NCBI RefSeq assembly: GCF_902497855.1
Contig: NZ_CABVHU010000004.1
Coordinates: 124,001-188,000 of the forward strand
Origin: Pseudomonas fluorescens
Lineage (GTDB): Bacteria > Pseudomonadota > Gammaproteobacteria > Pseudomonadales > Pseudomonadaceae
DNA length: 64,000 bases
Direction of reading: 5' to 3'
Shown: one piece after another, positions 52,266-61,141 of the stretch
How the letters are laid out: each line of letters starts with the position of its first letter
How positions within the stretch are numbered: position 1 is the first letter of the stretch
Translations under genes and position numbers: made by a program
The notes under the pieces: generated by a model
What the model was told of the DNA's origin: nothing
What the model saw: only the letters and a program-made list of their open reading frames with translations
Databases searched by the model: none

Positions 52266-53297
52266 TCAGGGCTGAAAGGTATCCCGGTAGGCATAGAGGC
52301 CCGGTGTTCCGCCGGTCATCACGAACAGCACATTGTCCCCGGAACGGAAGCGTCCTTGCCCGAGATCGGCCAGGAGCCCGGCGAAGGCTTTGCCGGAATA
52401 CACCGGGTCGATCAACAAGCCTTCGGCCTGGGCCATCAGGAGTACGGCGTCTTGCATGGCCTGCGTCGGCAGGCCATAACCGTCACCCAGCTGACTGCCA
52501 TCGATGACAATCTCTTCAGGCTGCACGATGGCGCTGGTGCCCAACAGCGTCAGTGCGTCCCGGGTCAATTGCAGGGTCCTGGCCGCTGACGTGTCTCGAT
52601 CGGATAAAACCGAATAGGACTTGACGATCGATGTGCCGCGACCCAGCAACTGGAAGCCGGCCGCGAGCCCGGCATGGGTGCCGGCGCTGCCGTTGGGCAC
52701 GACCACCTGATTGAAACTGAGACCGAGTTCGGTCTCCTGCTGCGCGATCTCTGCCGCACAGCGCGCATAACCGAGACTGCCCAGGGGAGTTGAACCGCCC
52801 GTAGGAATCACCAGCACCTTGCGCCCCGAATCCCGCAGTTGCGCGGCGCGTATCTCGGCCGCCGCGACCGAGTCGCTGCCCCCGGCCAGCACCTGCAGGT
52901 GTGCGCCGAACAACTGATCGAGTAGGACGTTGCCGTTGAGTTCGTAATCCACATCGGGTTTGGGGACCGACCGGGTCAGAATCAATTCGCAGGTGATGCC
53001 CAGGCGAGCACACACGGCTGCGGTCAGGCGCGCATGGTTGGACTGGAGACCTCCCACGGTAATGACCGTATCGACCCCGACCAGCTGCGCCGCGCCGATA
53101 TGAAACTCGAGCTTGCGCAGTTTGTTGCCGCCACCGCCGATCAACATGTGATCGTCGCGCTTGAGAAACAGGCCGATACCCCTCGACTTCAGGCCCAACA
53201 GCTGTTCAAGGCGTTCAGCCCGCTGAATCGGGGTGGGACCTTGCAACAGGTCTGCCCGCGCAAAAGGGCTCAGTGACTGGTCCAGTAGGGTTTGCAT
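52266..53297 (-). CDS. D-cysteine desulfhydrase-like PLP enzyme
   Basis: A 343-residue PLP enzyme of the ACC deaminase/D-cysteine desulfhydrase family. The PLP lysine is Lys59 in GGGGNKLRKLE. To separate the two activities, the discriminating residues can be read: Ser301 (DPVYSGKAF) and Thr328 (VMTGGTPG) are those of D-cysteine desulfhydrases (tomato Ser358/Thr386, from memory), where true ACC deaminases have Glu295 and Leu322. The likely reaction is D-cysteine to pyruvate, sulfide and ammonia. ATG 53297 (CGAGG 8 bases upstream) is chosen over TTG 53300. Confidence 0.88.
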   Translation of the reverse strand: MQTLLDQSLSPFARADLLQGPTPIQRAERLEQLLGLKSRGIGLFLKRDDHMLIGGGGNKLRKLEFHIGAAQLVGVDTVITVGGLQSNHARLTAAVCARLGITCELILTRSVPKPDVDYELNGNVLLDQLFGAHLQVLAGGSDSVAAAEIRAAQLRDSGRKVLVIPTGGSTPLGSLGYARCAAEIAQQETELGLSFNQVVVPNGSAGTHAGLAAGFQLLGRGTSIVKSYSVLSDRDTSAARTLQLTRDALTLLGTSAIVQPEEIVIDGSQLGDGYGLPTQAMQDAVLLMAQAEGLLIDPVYSGKAFAGLLADLGQGRFRSGDNVLFVMTGGTPGLYAYRDTFQP

Positions 53298-53500
53298 CAA
53301 TAAAGCCTCGTTGTTCGCATTTTATTCATGGGACTGTATGAACAAAGGGCTGCGGTGATAAACCCATCGCCAGTTATTACTCTTCTTACATGATGTAATT
53401 AATAGAGTGTGGCTTGATCGCTGTGGTGGCGGATTTTTCCGGCCGGTTTCGATAGGCTAAGCCGCCTCGGATAATCATTGCTTTTGCAGGGGGAGGGCGA

Positions 53501-53977
53501 GTGTCGCCAATCAATGAGTACATCGCTTACGTGCAACTACTGGACGACGCTTATCGGCACTGGACCGGTGAAAGCCTGCCGGCTCCCCGGGTGTTGACAG
53601 GACCTGAGCGCTTGCACTGGTTGCACGCACATGCACCTTACAGCCTGCTGGCCCATGGCACTGAGGACGACCCTTGTTTCTTCTACGCCAATGAACGGGC
53701 GCTGGCCTGCTTCAAATATCCGCGCTCTGCGTTCCTGGGCATGCCGTCACGGTTCAGCGCTTCGCCGTTGGATCGCGCCATGCGCCAGTCGCTGCTGGAG
53801 CAGGTCACGGCCAACGGCATTGCCCATGGCTACAGTGGCTATCGGGTGGACCGTGAGGGTAATGCATTCATGATTCATGAAGGAAAGGTCTGGACGCTGA
53901 TTGATCAGCGCGGCGAAAACCGGGGCCAGGCGGCGTTGTTCTGGCCGGATGAGCGGAGCATTGGCCGGGTCGATTGA
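53501..53977 (+). CDS. MEKHLA-domain protein
   Basis: A 158-residue protein of the MEKHLA family (PAS-like sensor fold). It starts with GTG 53501, preceded by GGGGGAGGG. The HWLHAHAPYSLLAHGTEDDPCFFYANERALACFKY segment is the typical family block, followed by SRFSASPLDRAMRQSLLEQV, GYSGYRVDREG and a C-terminal catalytic-like strand FMIHEGKVWTL. The biochemical role is unknown; it is likely cytoplasmic. Confidence 0.85.
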   Translation: MSPINEYIAYVQLLDDAYRHWTGESLPAPRVLTGPERLHWLHAHAPYSLLAHGTEDDPCFFYANERALACFKYPRSAFLGMPSRFSASPLDRAMRQSLLEQVTANGIAHGYSGYRVDREGNAFMIHEGKVWTLIDQRGENRGQAALFWPDERSIGRVD

Positions 53978-53989
53978 GGCGTGGGCAGG

Positions 53990-54445
53990 ACCGCTTCGCC
54001 TCGCGAAGAGGCCGGTACATTCAGCATTTTTGTCGGCTGACATACCGCTTTCGCTGGCAAGCCAGCTCCTACAGGGGGCTGTTGTGAGCCCGGGTCGTGG
54101 GACCACCGAAGACCCCTGTGGGAGCGGGCTGGCTCCGGGTGGCTTGCCCGCGAAGAGGCCGGTACATTCAGCATTTTAGTCGGCTGACATACCGCTTTCG
54201 CTGGCAAGCCAGCTCCTACAGGGGGCTGTTGTGAGCCCGGGTCGTGGGGACCACCGAAGATCCCTGTGGGAGCGGGCTGGCTCCGGGTGGCTTGCCCGCG
54301 AAGGGGCCGGTACATTCAGCATTTTTGTCGGCTGACATACCGCTTTCGCTGGCAAGCCAGCTCCTACAGGGGGCTGTTGTGAGCCCGGATCGTGGGACCA
54401 CCAAGGATCCCTGTGGGAGCGGGCTTGCCCGCGAAAGGGCCATCA
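53990..54445. repeat. Tandem REP/REPIN array, 147-148 bp period
   Basis: The landmark CATACCGCTTTCGCTGGCAAGCC recurs at 54041, 54188 and 54336. Each unit has one GCTGGCAAGCCAGC-class REP and one GTGGGAGCGGGCTT-class REP, joined by a shared spacer with GTTGTGAGCCCGGGTCGTGGGACCACCG. Two copies have GGCTCCGGGT inserted in the second REP. A further single arm follows at about 54478-54502. Confidence 0.93.
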
Positions 54446-54562
54446 CATTCAATATCAATGACGATTGACCCACCGCTATCGCGAGCAGGCTCGTTCCCGC
54501 AGGTCACCATCAGGCGAGCGAGGCAGCTATTCAGTGCTGCGCACGGATCTGCATGTGCGGGT

Positions 54563-54847
54563 TCATGCGTCAACTTGTGCTTGAGCGGCGTGGAGGCCGT
54601 CGATTGAAGCCTGGACCAATGAGCGTGCTGTGCCGAGCATCTGGGAACTGGCCCAGCGTAATGAGGCAGTGTGTTCGGGACGGCTGGCGTTGCGGGCTTG
54701 GTGGGCGAGGTCTTCGGCACAGTTGAGATAGGCCGAGGCATGCTCCAAGGCGTCGAGTAACGGGATATCGGGCTGAACGGCGAACAGGTGATGGTCGACG
54801 TGATCGCAGCGGGCGAAGAGGGTGGATTTTGTAGTTGGTTCGGTCAT
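54563..54847 (-). CDS. DUF3077-type small protein
   Basis: A 94-residue helical protein. Start ATG 54847 with GGGAG 6 bases upstream. It has the VQPDIPLLDALEHASAYLNCAEDLAHQ block typical of DUF3077-like proteins, which are numerous in Pseudomonas and often expressed alone. The family's function is unknown to me. The following 445 bases up to 55292 hold no gene I can support. Confidence 0.75.
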   Translation of the reverse strand: MTEPTTKSTLFARCDHVDHHLFAVQPDIPLLDALEHASAYLNCAEDLAHQARNASRPEHTASLRWASSQMLGTARSLVQASIDGLHAAQAQVDA

Positions 54848-55291
54848 GTGCATCTCCCAGGAAGTGGAGTTGCCACGTCATCGCCGTCAAACGATTTGGG
54901 TGGCAACTGTACGCAGGTTGACGGACCGGTCCTAGGAACCCGGCGCACTCGAAAGCGCCCCACGCACAGCTGCCATAGCGCTGAGCAAGGACCTAGGAAA
55001 AAACGGAGCCGTCAAACCCCATCACGAATGAGTCGTGACAGGCGCGAGGATAGGGAGTGAGGCTGGAGCAGTCAACCGGCGGCGCCTGTGGTGCAGAGCA
55101 TTGCGCAGCTGATTGCAGGAATATGAGCGCTTACATCCCTGTGGAGAGAAAATCGACAAGCGGTAGCCTTTCGCTCTACGTTCTCGGGCCGCACTGTCAA
55201 ACCTGACAGTAGTCACTTCCATCACTTGCGCGTTTCAATGACTCCCTGCGGTCAAGCCGTGGTGGCATGAACTGGTGCAGGGAGAGCAGAA

Positions 55292-55606
55292 ATGAAAGAG
55301 CCCGTCACTCCAACAATCAGAATGGGTACGATCAGCGCTTTGACGGTGGTCGAGGTCGGGTCGATCCCGACGACCTTTGCCATGGTCGCTACCGAAGGTT
55401 ACTCTTCCAGATTGGCGGTCCGGATAGGCGCCAATTGCACTGTTGAAGGCGAACTCTGTTTTTCCGTTGGGGACGAAGTGGAATACACATTGATCCAGGG
55501 GCCAGCCGGAGAACCGCCCAGAGCCTGTGACCTGATTAAATCGGCATACCATCGCGACGCCATTGTCGATGAGTACTGCCAGCCGATCCGCAACATCCCT
55601 GCATAG
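55292..55606 (+). CDS. Hypothetical protein (104 aa)
   Basis: A 104-residue frame with GGGAGAGCAG just before ATG 55292. The N-terminal two thirds look beta-rich (GTISALTVVEVGSIPTTF, VRIGANCTVEGELCFSVGDEVEYTL), a little like a small OB- or SH3-type barrel; no family is recognised. Its end is 12 bases from the convergent anti-sigma gene. The ribosome site and composition support a gene, but only moderately. Confidence 0.55.
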   Translation: MKEPVTPTIRMGTISALTVVEVGSIPTTFAMVATEGYSSRLAVRIGANCTVEGELCFSVGDEVEYTLIQGPAGEPPRACDLIKSAYHRDAIVDEYCQPIRNIPA

Positions 55607-55618
55607 TGACCCTTGTGC

Positions 55619-56386
55619 TCAAGCACTGAGTCGGGTTTGCAACAGCCTGGCCATGTCCTCCAGTTCTGCCGCCGGGTTATTTCCTATCAGCATCCACGCG
55701 TGGTCCAGGTCTGCCCAGTAAACGACGTTGAGCCCACGCCGCCGTTCGTGCGCAAAGGGTCGACTGCCGCTGCTGGCGCGGGTCACGCACAGCGCCAGCG
55801 GGCCGTGCGCCGGGTCCAGCCAGGTCATTTGGGCGATGGGCACGCCGTCGTATTCGAGGATTTGCGCGCGCTTGAATTGCGCGCGCGGCAAGGTCATTTT
55901 GGCCGGCGTCAGATTAAGCCCCAAACGCGCGTCGATGGTCCGCAGTTGCGCGCGCTGGGCAGCTTCGTCACCCGGCAGATGGTCCAGGGTCTGCGGCACG
56001 TAGAGCGCCATGTAGTCCGCGACCCGTGCCCGCCAGTTGTTTTTCTGCAGGCTCGACTGCCAGTTGAGGAACAGCCGGTCCGCCACCACACCGCTGACCA
56101 CCAGCCCGGCTGCTGCGGCAAGGAACCAGCGCCGATTCAGCGCCGGGCGCTCAGGGCTGGGCAAGCTGTCGAGCATGGACTGCAAACGTTCCACGGGCGC
56201 TTGTCGGCCCACTTGATCGTAGGCGTCCTTGAACGGCAGGCTGCTGCGGGCCAGCCATTGCAGGCGCAGGTTGAGCAGCGAGTCTTCGGCGATGGCGGCA
56301 TCGATACGGCTGCGCTGTTCGGTGTCGAGCTGGTCGTCGAGGTAAGCCACCAGTTGCTCATCCGAAGGGATCCCGTGATCGTTCAT
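55619..56386 (-). CDS. Anti-sigma factor (membrane-anchored)
   Basis: A 255-residue protein. N-terminal cytoplasmic part (1-75, SDEQLVAYLDDQLDTEQRSRID) resembles ASD-type anti-sigma domains. A single membrane helix lies near residues 82-102 (RRWFLAAAAGLVVSGVVAD), followed by a periplasmic domain of about 150 residues. Start ATG 56386 overlaps the sigma-factor stop by four bases. It would hold the ECF sigma factor at the membrane until a periplasmic cue arrives. The cue is unknown. Confidence 0.88.
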   Translation of the reverse strand: MNDHGIPSDEQLVAYLDDQLDTEQRSRIDAAIAEDSLLNLRLQWLARSSLPFKDAYDQVGRQAPVERLQSMLDSLPSPERPALNRRWFLAAAAGLVVSGVVADRLFLNWQSSLQKNNWRARVADYMALYVPQTLDHLPGDEAAQRAQLRTIDARLGLNLTPAKMTLPRAQFKRAQILEYDGVPIAQMTWLDPAHGPLALCVTRASSGSRPFAHERRRGLNVVYWADLDHAWMLIGNNPAAELEDMARLLQTRLSA

Positions 56387-57000
56387 CGACGTTCTTCTGT
56401 GGAGGGGCCCGGCACGGCGTGCAACGGCGGGTACTCGGCGAGCTTCACCCGTGCGGCGGTCAGGCGGCTCATCACGGTGCCGATGGGCACTTGCAGCACC
56501 TCGGCGACCTCGCGATAGGACAAGCCTTCGACATAGGCGAGAAATACGCATTCACGCTGGGCTTCGGGCAACGCGTCGACGCGCCGAATCACCTGGGTGG
56601 CGAAGACATTGGATTGCGCCGGATATTCACGGTCGAACGACAAGGCACTATCGGCCTCGACCAGGCCCTGGCCCTGACGCACCCGGCGCGAGCGGACTTC
56701 GTTGTGCCAGATCGAATGCAAAATGCTCAGCAGCCAGCGGTCCATGCGGGTGCCCGGGACAAACTCCCCGGCCCGTCCGAGCGCCCGTACGCAGGTGGCC
56801 TGAACCAGTTCTTCGGCGACATGCCGTTTGCGGGTCAGCAGCAGGCCGTAGCGCCACAGACGCGCCAGATGCTGGGCCAGTTCGGCCCGTATTGCCTGAT
56901 CGCTGGCGATGGCGACCTCCGTCCGCTTTGGGGTGTCAGGTTTTCGACGAGTCGCTGATGGCGGCGGCCAGGTCCTGGTATTCCTCGCAACTGCTGCCAC
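56383..57000 (-). CDS. ECF-type RNA polymerase sigma factor, start uncertain
   Basis: Up to 205 residues: sigma-2 region RHVAEELVQATCVRALGR to WLLSILHSIWHNEVR, then the sigma-4 HTH VDALPEAQRECVFLAYVEGLSYREVAEVLQVPIGTVMSRL. The only canonical start in frame is GTG 57000, which has no ribosome site and lies within the upstream TPR gene. A perfect CGGAGG sits five bases before an in-frame ATC at 56910, exactly where related sigma factors begin. So the real start may be ATC, or an ATG lost by mutation or read error. It is paired with the anti-sigma gene. Confidence 0.85.
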   Translation of the reverse strand: MAAVARNTRTWPPPSATRRKPDTPKRTEVAIASDQAIRAELAQHLARLWRYGLLLTRKRHVAEELVQATCVRALGRAGEFVPGTRMDRWLLSILHSIWHNEVRSRRVRQGQGLVEADSALSFDREYPAQSNVFATQVIRRVDALPEAQRECVFLAYVEGLSYREVAEVLQVPIGTVMSRLTAARVKLAEYPPLHAVPGPSTEERR

Positions 57001-57468
57001 AGATTGATTTGATCTGCTGCAATTGCTCCTGCGCCAGGTCCAGCCGACCCTTGATCACATAGGCTTCGCCCAGGTATTCACGCACTTGCGCGTACTGAGG
57101 GTCGAGTTTTACCGCTTGCAGGTAATACCCGATGCCTTCGTCGGTGCGACCCAGTTTACGCGTAGCGTAACGCGATAGTTCAAAGCCTTGGCGGTGTTCG
57201 GTTGTTGCAGCGTGTCGAGCAGCGCGAGGGCTTCTGCGTAGCGACCGCCCCTGACCAGGCGATAGGCGTAATCGGTGCGGTCGGCATCGGGGACCAGGCT
57301 GCTGTTTTGCATCAGGCATTTCTGCTGCTTGCTGTCCCAGACCTGGCCTTTGGGGCAGCTGGGTTTTTCCACAGGTTCCTCTTCATCACCCTCGGCGAAT
57401 GCAAGCGAACCGGACAGGGCGAAGGCCAGCAGCAGCGGGGTAGTGAAAGCAGCAAGACGGATGTTCAT
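56936..57468 (-). pseudogene. TPR protein with a one-base frameshift
   Basis: The N-terminal frame (ATG 57468, GGAG upstream) gives a signal peptide, then a cysteine-containing segment (PSCPKGQVWDSKQQKCL) and LVRGGRYAEALALLDTLQQPNTAKALNYR. The sequence then leaves frame. The next frame continues the TPR with YATRKLGRTDEGIGYYLQAVKLDPQ and ends at 56936. Adding one G in CGCG(G)TTACG at about 57170-57174 rejoins the frames into a 177-residue protein. Its start of the ECF operon suggests a role in the same envelope response. It may be a true mutation or a sequencing error. Confidence 0.85.
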
Positions 57469-57549
57469 TGGCGATGCTCCACGGGTTGATGCGTTTCAGT
57501 TCGAACCAGTCAAGGTTGAGACATCGAGCAGGCCAACATAGTTGAATGT

Positions 57550-58503
57550 TCAGCACAGCAGGCGAATCGGAGCGCCCGCCGACCAGGCCTGGATATTCTC
57601 GATCATCTGCGAAAAGAACTGCTGATAGTTCTGCCGACTGACGTACCCGATATGCGGCGTGGCCAGTACATTCTCCAGGGTCCGGAATGGATGAAGCGCG
57701 GGCAGCGGTTCCTGCTCGAACACGTCCAGTGCAGCGCCGGCCAGTCGTTGTTTTTGCAAGGCCTTGATCAACGCCGGTTCATCGACGATCGGCCCGCGGG
57801 CGGTGTTGACCAGCAGCGCGGTGGGCTTCATCCAGTCCAGCGCCTGGGCGTCGACCATGCCACGGCTGCGCTCGCTGAGCACCAGGTGCACCGACAGCAC
57901 ATCGGCTTGTTCGAACAGTTCCTGCTTGCTGACATAGGTGACGTCGACTTCGGCCGCGCGTTCGGCGGTCAGGTTTTCGCTCCAGGCAATCACCCGCATG
58001 CCGAACACCTGGCCGAACCGGGCGACACGCTGCCCGATGCTGCCCAGGCCGAGAATCCCCAGGGTCTTGCCGTGCAGGTCGCCACCCAGGCCTTGTTGCC
58101 AACCGCCTGCGCGTAAGGCGTTGGCTTCGGCGACCAGGTTGCGGGTGGCGGCCATGATCAGTGCCCAGGTCAATTCCGGCGCGGCGTGTTTATAGCTGTC
58201 GGTGCCGCACACCTGAATGCCCAGTGCGGCGGCGGCCTCAAGGTCCAGGGCGGCGTTGCGCATGCCGCCGGTGACCAGCAGCCTGAGGGCCGGCAACTGC
58301 CGCAACAGGTCCTCGTCGAACCGGGTGCGCTCGCGCATCACGCAGATCACCTCGAACTCACCCAGGCGCTGCGCCAGGGTTGCGTTGTCGGCAGGGTAGT
58401 CATGAATAAAGCTCACCTGGCCAATGGCGTCCAGCGCCGACCAGTCCACCACGTCCCGGGCTACATCCTGCCAGTCATCGATTACCGCAATCTGCACCGC
58501 CAT
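57550..58503 (-). CDS. D-2-hydroxyacid dehydrogenase family protein
   Basis: A 317-residue D-isomer 2-hydroxyacid dehydrogenase. NAD-binding motif GILGLGSIGQRVARFG near 150-165, catalytic Arg in NTARGPIVDE, Glu in the LDVFEQEPLP loop, and His in ATPHIGYVS. It reduces 2-oxoacids, or oxidises D-hydroxyacids, in the cytoplasm; the exact substrate is not readable. It is upstream-adjacent (13 bases) to a hydrolase gene on the same strand, so the two may share a transcript. Confidence 0.9.
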   Translation of the reverse strand: MAVQIAVIDDWQDVARDVVDWSALDAIGQVSFIHDYPADNATLAQRLGEFEVICVMRERTRFDEDLLRQLPALRLLVTGGMRNAALDLEAAAALGIQVCGTDSYKHAAPELTWALIMAATRNLVAEANALRAGGWQQGLGGDLHGKTLGILGLGSIGQRVARFGQVFGMRVIAWSENLTAERAAEVDVTYVSKQELFEQADVLSVHLVLSERSRGMVDAQALDWMKPTALLVNTARGPIVDEPALIKALQKQRLAGAALDVFEQEPLPALHPFRTLENVLATPHIGYVSRQNYQQFFSQMIENIQAWSAGAPIRLLC

Positions 58504-58516
58504 CAGCCTTACCTCA

Positions 58517-59542
58517 TCAACGAAGGGGGTCAGTCTTGTCCAGCCAGGCCAGCAGCGCCTGGTGGAATTTCGCCGGTTCTTCCATCTGCGGCGCGTGGCC
58601 CATGCCCGGGAATTCGACCAGCGTCGACTGGGGAATCAGTTTCGCCACTTGCTTGCCGAGTACCTTGTAATGACCGATTTTCGCCTTGACCTCGGGCGGC
58701 GCAAGGTCCTTGCCGATGGCCGTGGTGTCGGACGTGCCGATCAGCAGCAGCGTCGGCATCTTCAAGTCCTTGAACTCGTAGTACACCGGCTGGGTGAAGA
58801 TCATGTCGTAGATCAACGCCGAGTTCCACGCCACCTGAGTCTTGCCCGGCCCTTTGCTCAGGCCCGCGAGCATGTCCACCCAGCGGTCGAACTCGGGCTT
58901 CCAGCGGCCGTCGTAATAGGTGCTGCGCTCGTAGTCGCGGATGCCTTGGGCGGTGACCTTCAGTTCGCGCTCATACCATTGATCCACCGTGCGGTAGGGC
59001 ACGCCGAGGGCTTTCCAGTCTTCCAGGCCGATGGGGTTGACCAGTGCCAGTTGGTCGACCTGATCGGGGTACAGCAGCGCATAGCGAGTGGCGAGCATGC
59101 CACCGGTGGAATGGCCGAGCAATGTGGCCTTCTGGATGCCGAGGGCCTTGAGCAGTTGCTGGGTATTGGTGGCCAGTTGCTGGAAGCTGTACTGGTAGTT
59201 GTCCGGCTTGCTGGACGTACAGAAACCGATCTGGTCCGGGGCGATGACCCGGTAACCGGCGTCGCTCAGGGCCTTGATCGAGGTGTCCCAGGTCGCGCCG
59301 CAGAAATTCTTGCCATGCAGCAACACGATGCTGCGTCCGTTGGCCTTGCCGTTGGCGGCGACGTCCATGTAACCCATTTGCAGGGTTTTGCCCTGGGACT
59401 GAAAGTCGAAATGCTTGACGGTGTAGGGGTACTCGAACCCTTGCAACTGCGGACCGTATTCCGGGCCTTCGGCGTGTGCGATGACCGGCAGGGCGGCGGT
59501 CAGCAGCAGGCTGGGCAGCCAGCGAGAGCGTCTCTGGGGCAT
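58517..59542 (-). CDS. Exported alpha/beta hydrolase
   Basis: A 341-residue alpha/beta hydrolase with a signal peptide (1 to about 24, ending VIAHA). Oxyanion block HGKNFCGATWD, nucleophile Ser in GHSTGGMLA, and C-terminal His in GMGHAPQME. The active Asp is probably in the LLIGTSDTTA segment. Relatives are annotated as haloalkane dehalogenase-like or epoxide hydrolase-like, but periplasmic location and lack of halide-binding Trp certainty argue for an esterase. It is the first gene of the pair with the hydroxyacid dehydrogenase. Confidence 0.87.
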   Translation of the reverse strand: MPQRRSRWLPSLLLTAALPVIAHAEGPEYGPQLQGFEYPYTVKHFDFQSQGKTLQMGYMDVAANGKANGRSIVLLHGKNFCGATWDTSIKALSDAGYRVIAPDQIGFCTSSKPDNYQYSFQQLATNTQQLLKALGIQKATLLGHSTGGMLATRYALLYPDQVDQLALVNPIGLEDWKALGVPYRTVDQWYERELKVTAQGIRDYERSTYYDGRWKPEFDRWVDMLAGLSKGPGKTQVAWNSALIYDMIFTQPVYYEFKDLKMPTLLLIGTSDTTAIGKDLAPPEVKAKIGHYKVLGKQVAKLIPQSTLVEFPGMGHAPQMEEPAKFHQALLAWLDKTDPLR

Positions 59543-59627
59543 GGGTAAACTCCATTGGAAATCCGCCGATGCTGGATCGGCATGATTAGGGCGACATTAA
59601 ACACAGGCAATCACGGCGCAAGATCGT

Positions 59628-60062
59628 TCAACCCATCCAGCCCAGAGTGGCCAGGGCCAGTACGCCATAGCGGGCGCCCTTGGCCAGGGTGACGATCAGC
59701 AGGAATCGCCCCAGCGGCTCGCGCATCACCCCGGCCACCAGGGTCAGCGGATCCCCGATGACGGGCACCCAACTTAGCAGCAAGGACCAGTGACCGTAGC
59801 GCTGATAATGGATGCGGGCTTTTTCCAGATGGCGGGGACTGACCGGAAACCAGCGCCGATCGCGGAAGCGCTCAATGCCACGGCCCAGCCACCAGTTGAC
59901 CAACGACCCCAGGACGTTGCCCAGCGTGGCCACCGCCAGCAACAACCAGAGCCAGTACCGGTCGCTGACCAGCAACCCCACCAGCAGCGCTTCGGACTGC
60001 AACGGCAGCAGGGTCGCGGCACCGAACGCGGCAAAGAACAGCCCGATGTACGCACCGGACAT
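59628..60062 (-). CDS. YqaA/DedA-like small membrane protein
   Basis: A 144-residue protein of the SNARE-associated/DedA-like family (YqaA): GLFFAAFGAATLLPLQSEALLVGL, TLGNVLGSLVNWWLGRGIERF, and WVPVIGDPLTLVAGVMREP. Four membrane helices predicted. ATG 60062 overlaps the stop of the DUF411 gene by one base (TGATG), so the two are coupled. YqaA homologues are often found in lipid-traffic contexts; the role here is unknown. Confidence 0.88.
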   Translation of the reverse strand: MSGAYIGLFFAAFGAATLLPLQSEALLVGLLVSDRYWLWLLLAVATLGNVLGSLVNWWLGRGIERFRDRRWFPVSPRHLEKARIHYQRYGHWSLLLSWVPVIGDPLTLVAGVMREPLGRFLLIVTLAKGARYGVLALATLGWMG

Positions 60063-60508
60063 CAATGTGCAGGGTAGTCCGCCACCACCACGTCAGTGCC
60101 GTCCTTTTTCAGGCCGATCACTTGATAGGCATCGCTCATGCCGTCCATTTCCATGCCGGGCGAACCCATGGGCATGCCGGGGGCGGCGACACCCAGCAGA
60201 TCGTTGCGCTTGCTCAAGGCCAGTACCTGATCCGCCGGCACATGGCCCTCAACGAATTTGCCGTTGATCAGGCCGGTGTGGCACGACGACAGACGCGGCG
60301 GCACGCCGTGCTGTTGTTTGAATTCGCTCATGTTGGTTTCGACGCGATCATCGACCTTGAAACCGTTGGCCTCCAGATGGCTGATCCATTTTTTGCAGCA
60401 GCCGCAGTTGGCGTCGCGATGGACTTCGATCGGGATCAGGTCGGCGGCCTGGGTCAGGGAGGAAATGAACAGGGCGCTCAGGGCGGCCAGACGCAAATGG
60501 GTTCGCAT
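60062..60508 (-). CDS. DUF411 exported metal-binding protein
   Basis: A 148-residue exported protein (signal peptide 1 to about 22, ending LTQAA). The DUF411 family core carries CGCCKKWISHLEANGF and PPRLSSCHTG, Cys/His/Met residues that suggest copper or other soft-metal binding, along with the GMPMGSPGMEMDGM Met-rich stretch. Such proteins are near copper-resistance genes in many bacteria. Here it is coupled only to the DedA-like gene downstream. Confidence 0.9.
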   Translation of the reverse strand: MRTHLRLAALSALFISSLTQAADLIPIEVHRDANCGCCKKWISHLEANGFKVDDRVETNMSEFKQQHGVPPRLSSCHTGLINGKFVEGHVPADQVLALSKRNDLLGVAAPGMPMGSPGMEMDGMSDAYQVIGLKKDGTDVVVADYPAH

Positions 60509-60739
60509 GGGGAGTCTCGTTTCGGGTTGCGGCCAGAAAAGTGCATTCTGACCATTCTAAACAACTACGAGGCACGAGACTGTTTCGAAGTAATACCGGA
60601 TTCGACGCAACGTTGGAAAATCCTCATGGTGATCGCCGCAAGAAGCCAAAACGTTTCATCGGCTGTAACATGAGACCGTTTGCAGCCCCATCCCTGTAAA
60701 AGCCAGGAGCTTGGCTTAACGCCGGTCAGTTAAGGAAAT

Positions 60740-60841
60740 TGTAGGAGCGAGCTTGCTCGCGATGGACTCAAGAGCGCCGCGTTTAACCAGCTAACACGCG
60801 TTATCGTTAACGACCATCGCGAGCAAGCTCGCTCCTACAGG
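60740..60841. repeat. REPIN matching the copy at 40718
   Basis: TGTAGGAGCGAGCTTGCTCGCGATGG arms in inverted orientation with spacer AGAGCGCCGCGTTTAACCAG and ACACGCGTTATCGTTAACGACC. Nearly the same arms and spacer occur at 40718-40829. This suggests duplication or movement of a REPIN as a unit. Confidence 0.9.
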
Positions 60842-60933
60842 AGCCGCATTCGCTTAACTGACTGGCATTAGGGGCGAGACTCGCATGCGGATACAACATT
60901 TTTCAGCTTCACGCACACATTCAGGAAATGGCA

Positions 60934-61122
60934 ATGACTCAGTCGCAACGTTTGAAATACTCGATTCTGATCTCCCTGGTCGTGCTGGGCATCATGTTTG
61001 GCCTTTCTTATCTGCAGAACACCGGCGTCATCGACGAAAAGCTGTTCCAGTACATCGCCATTGGCGTAGCGGTGCTGGTGGTGGTGATCAATGGCGTGAT
61101 GCGCCGCAAGGTCAAGCCCTGA
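60934..61122 (+). CDS. Small two-helix membrane protein
   Basis: A 62-residue protein starting at ATG 60934 (AGGAA six bases upstream; the ATG at 60928 is too close). Two membrane helices: about 9-26 (ISLVVLGIMFGLSYLQ) and 37-55 (LFQYIAIGVAVLVVVIN), with basic C-terminus RRKVKP on the cytoplasmic side. No family recognised. It is monocistronic. Confidence 0.8.
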   Translation: MTQSQRLKYSILISLVVLGIMFGLSYLQNTGVIDEKLFQYIAIGVAVLVVVINGVMRRKVKP

Positions 61123-61141
61123 ACGGCGCCCATCGGCCGGG

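Noticed and set aside
52263..52589. Small plus-strand frames after the FKBP gene
   Set aside because: They are antisense to the PLP enzyme gene and have no recognisable domain.
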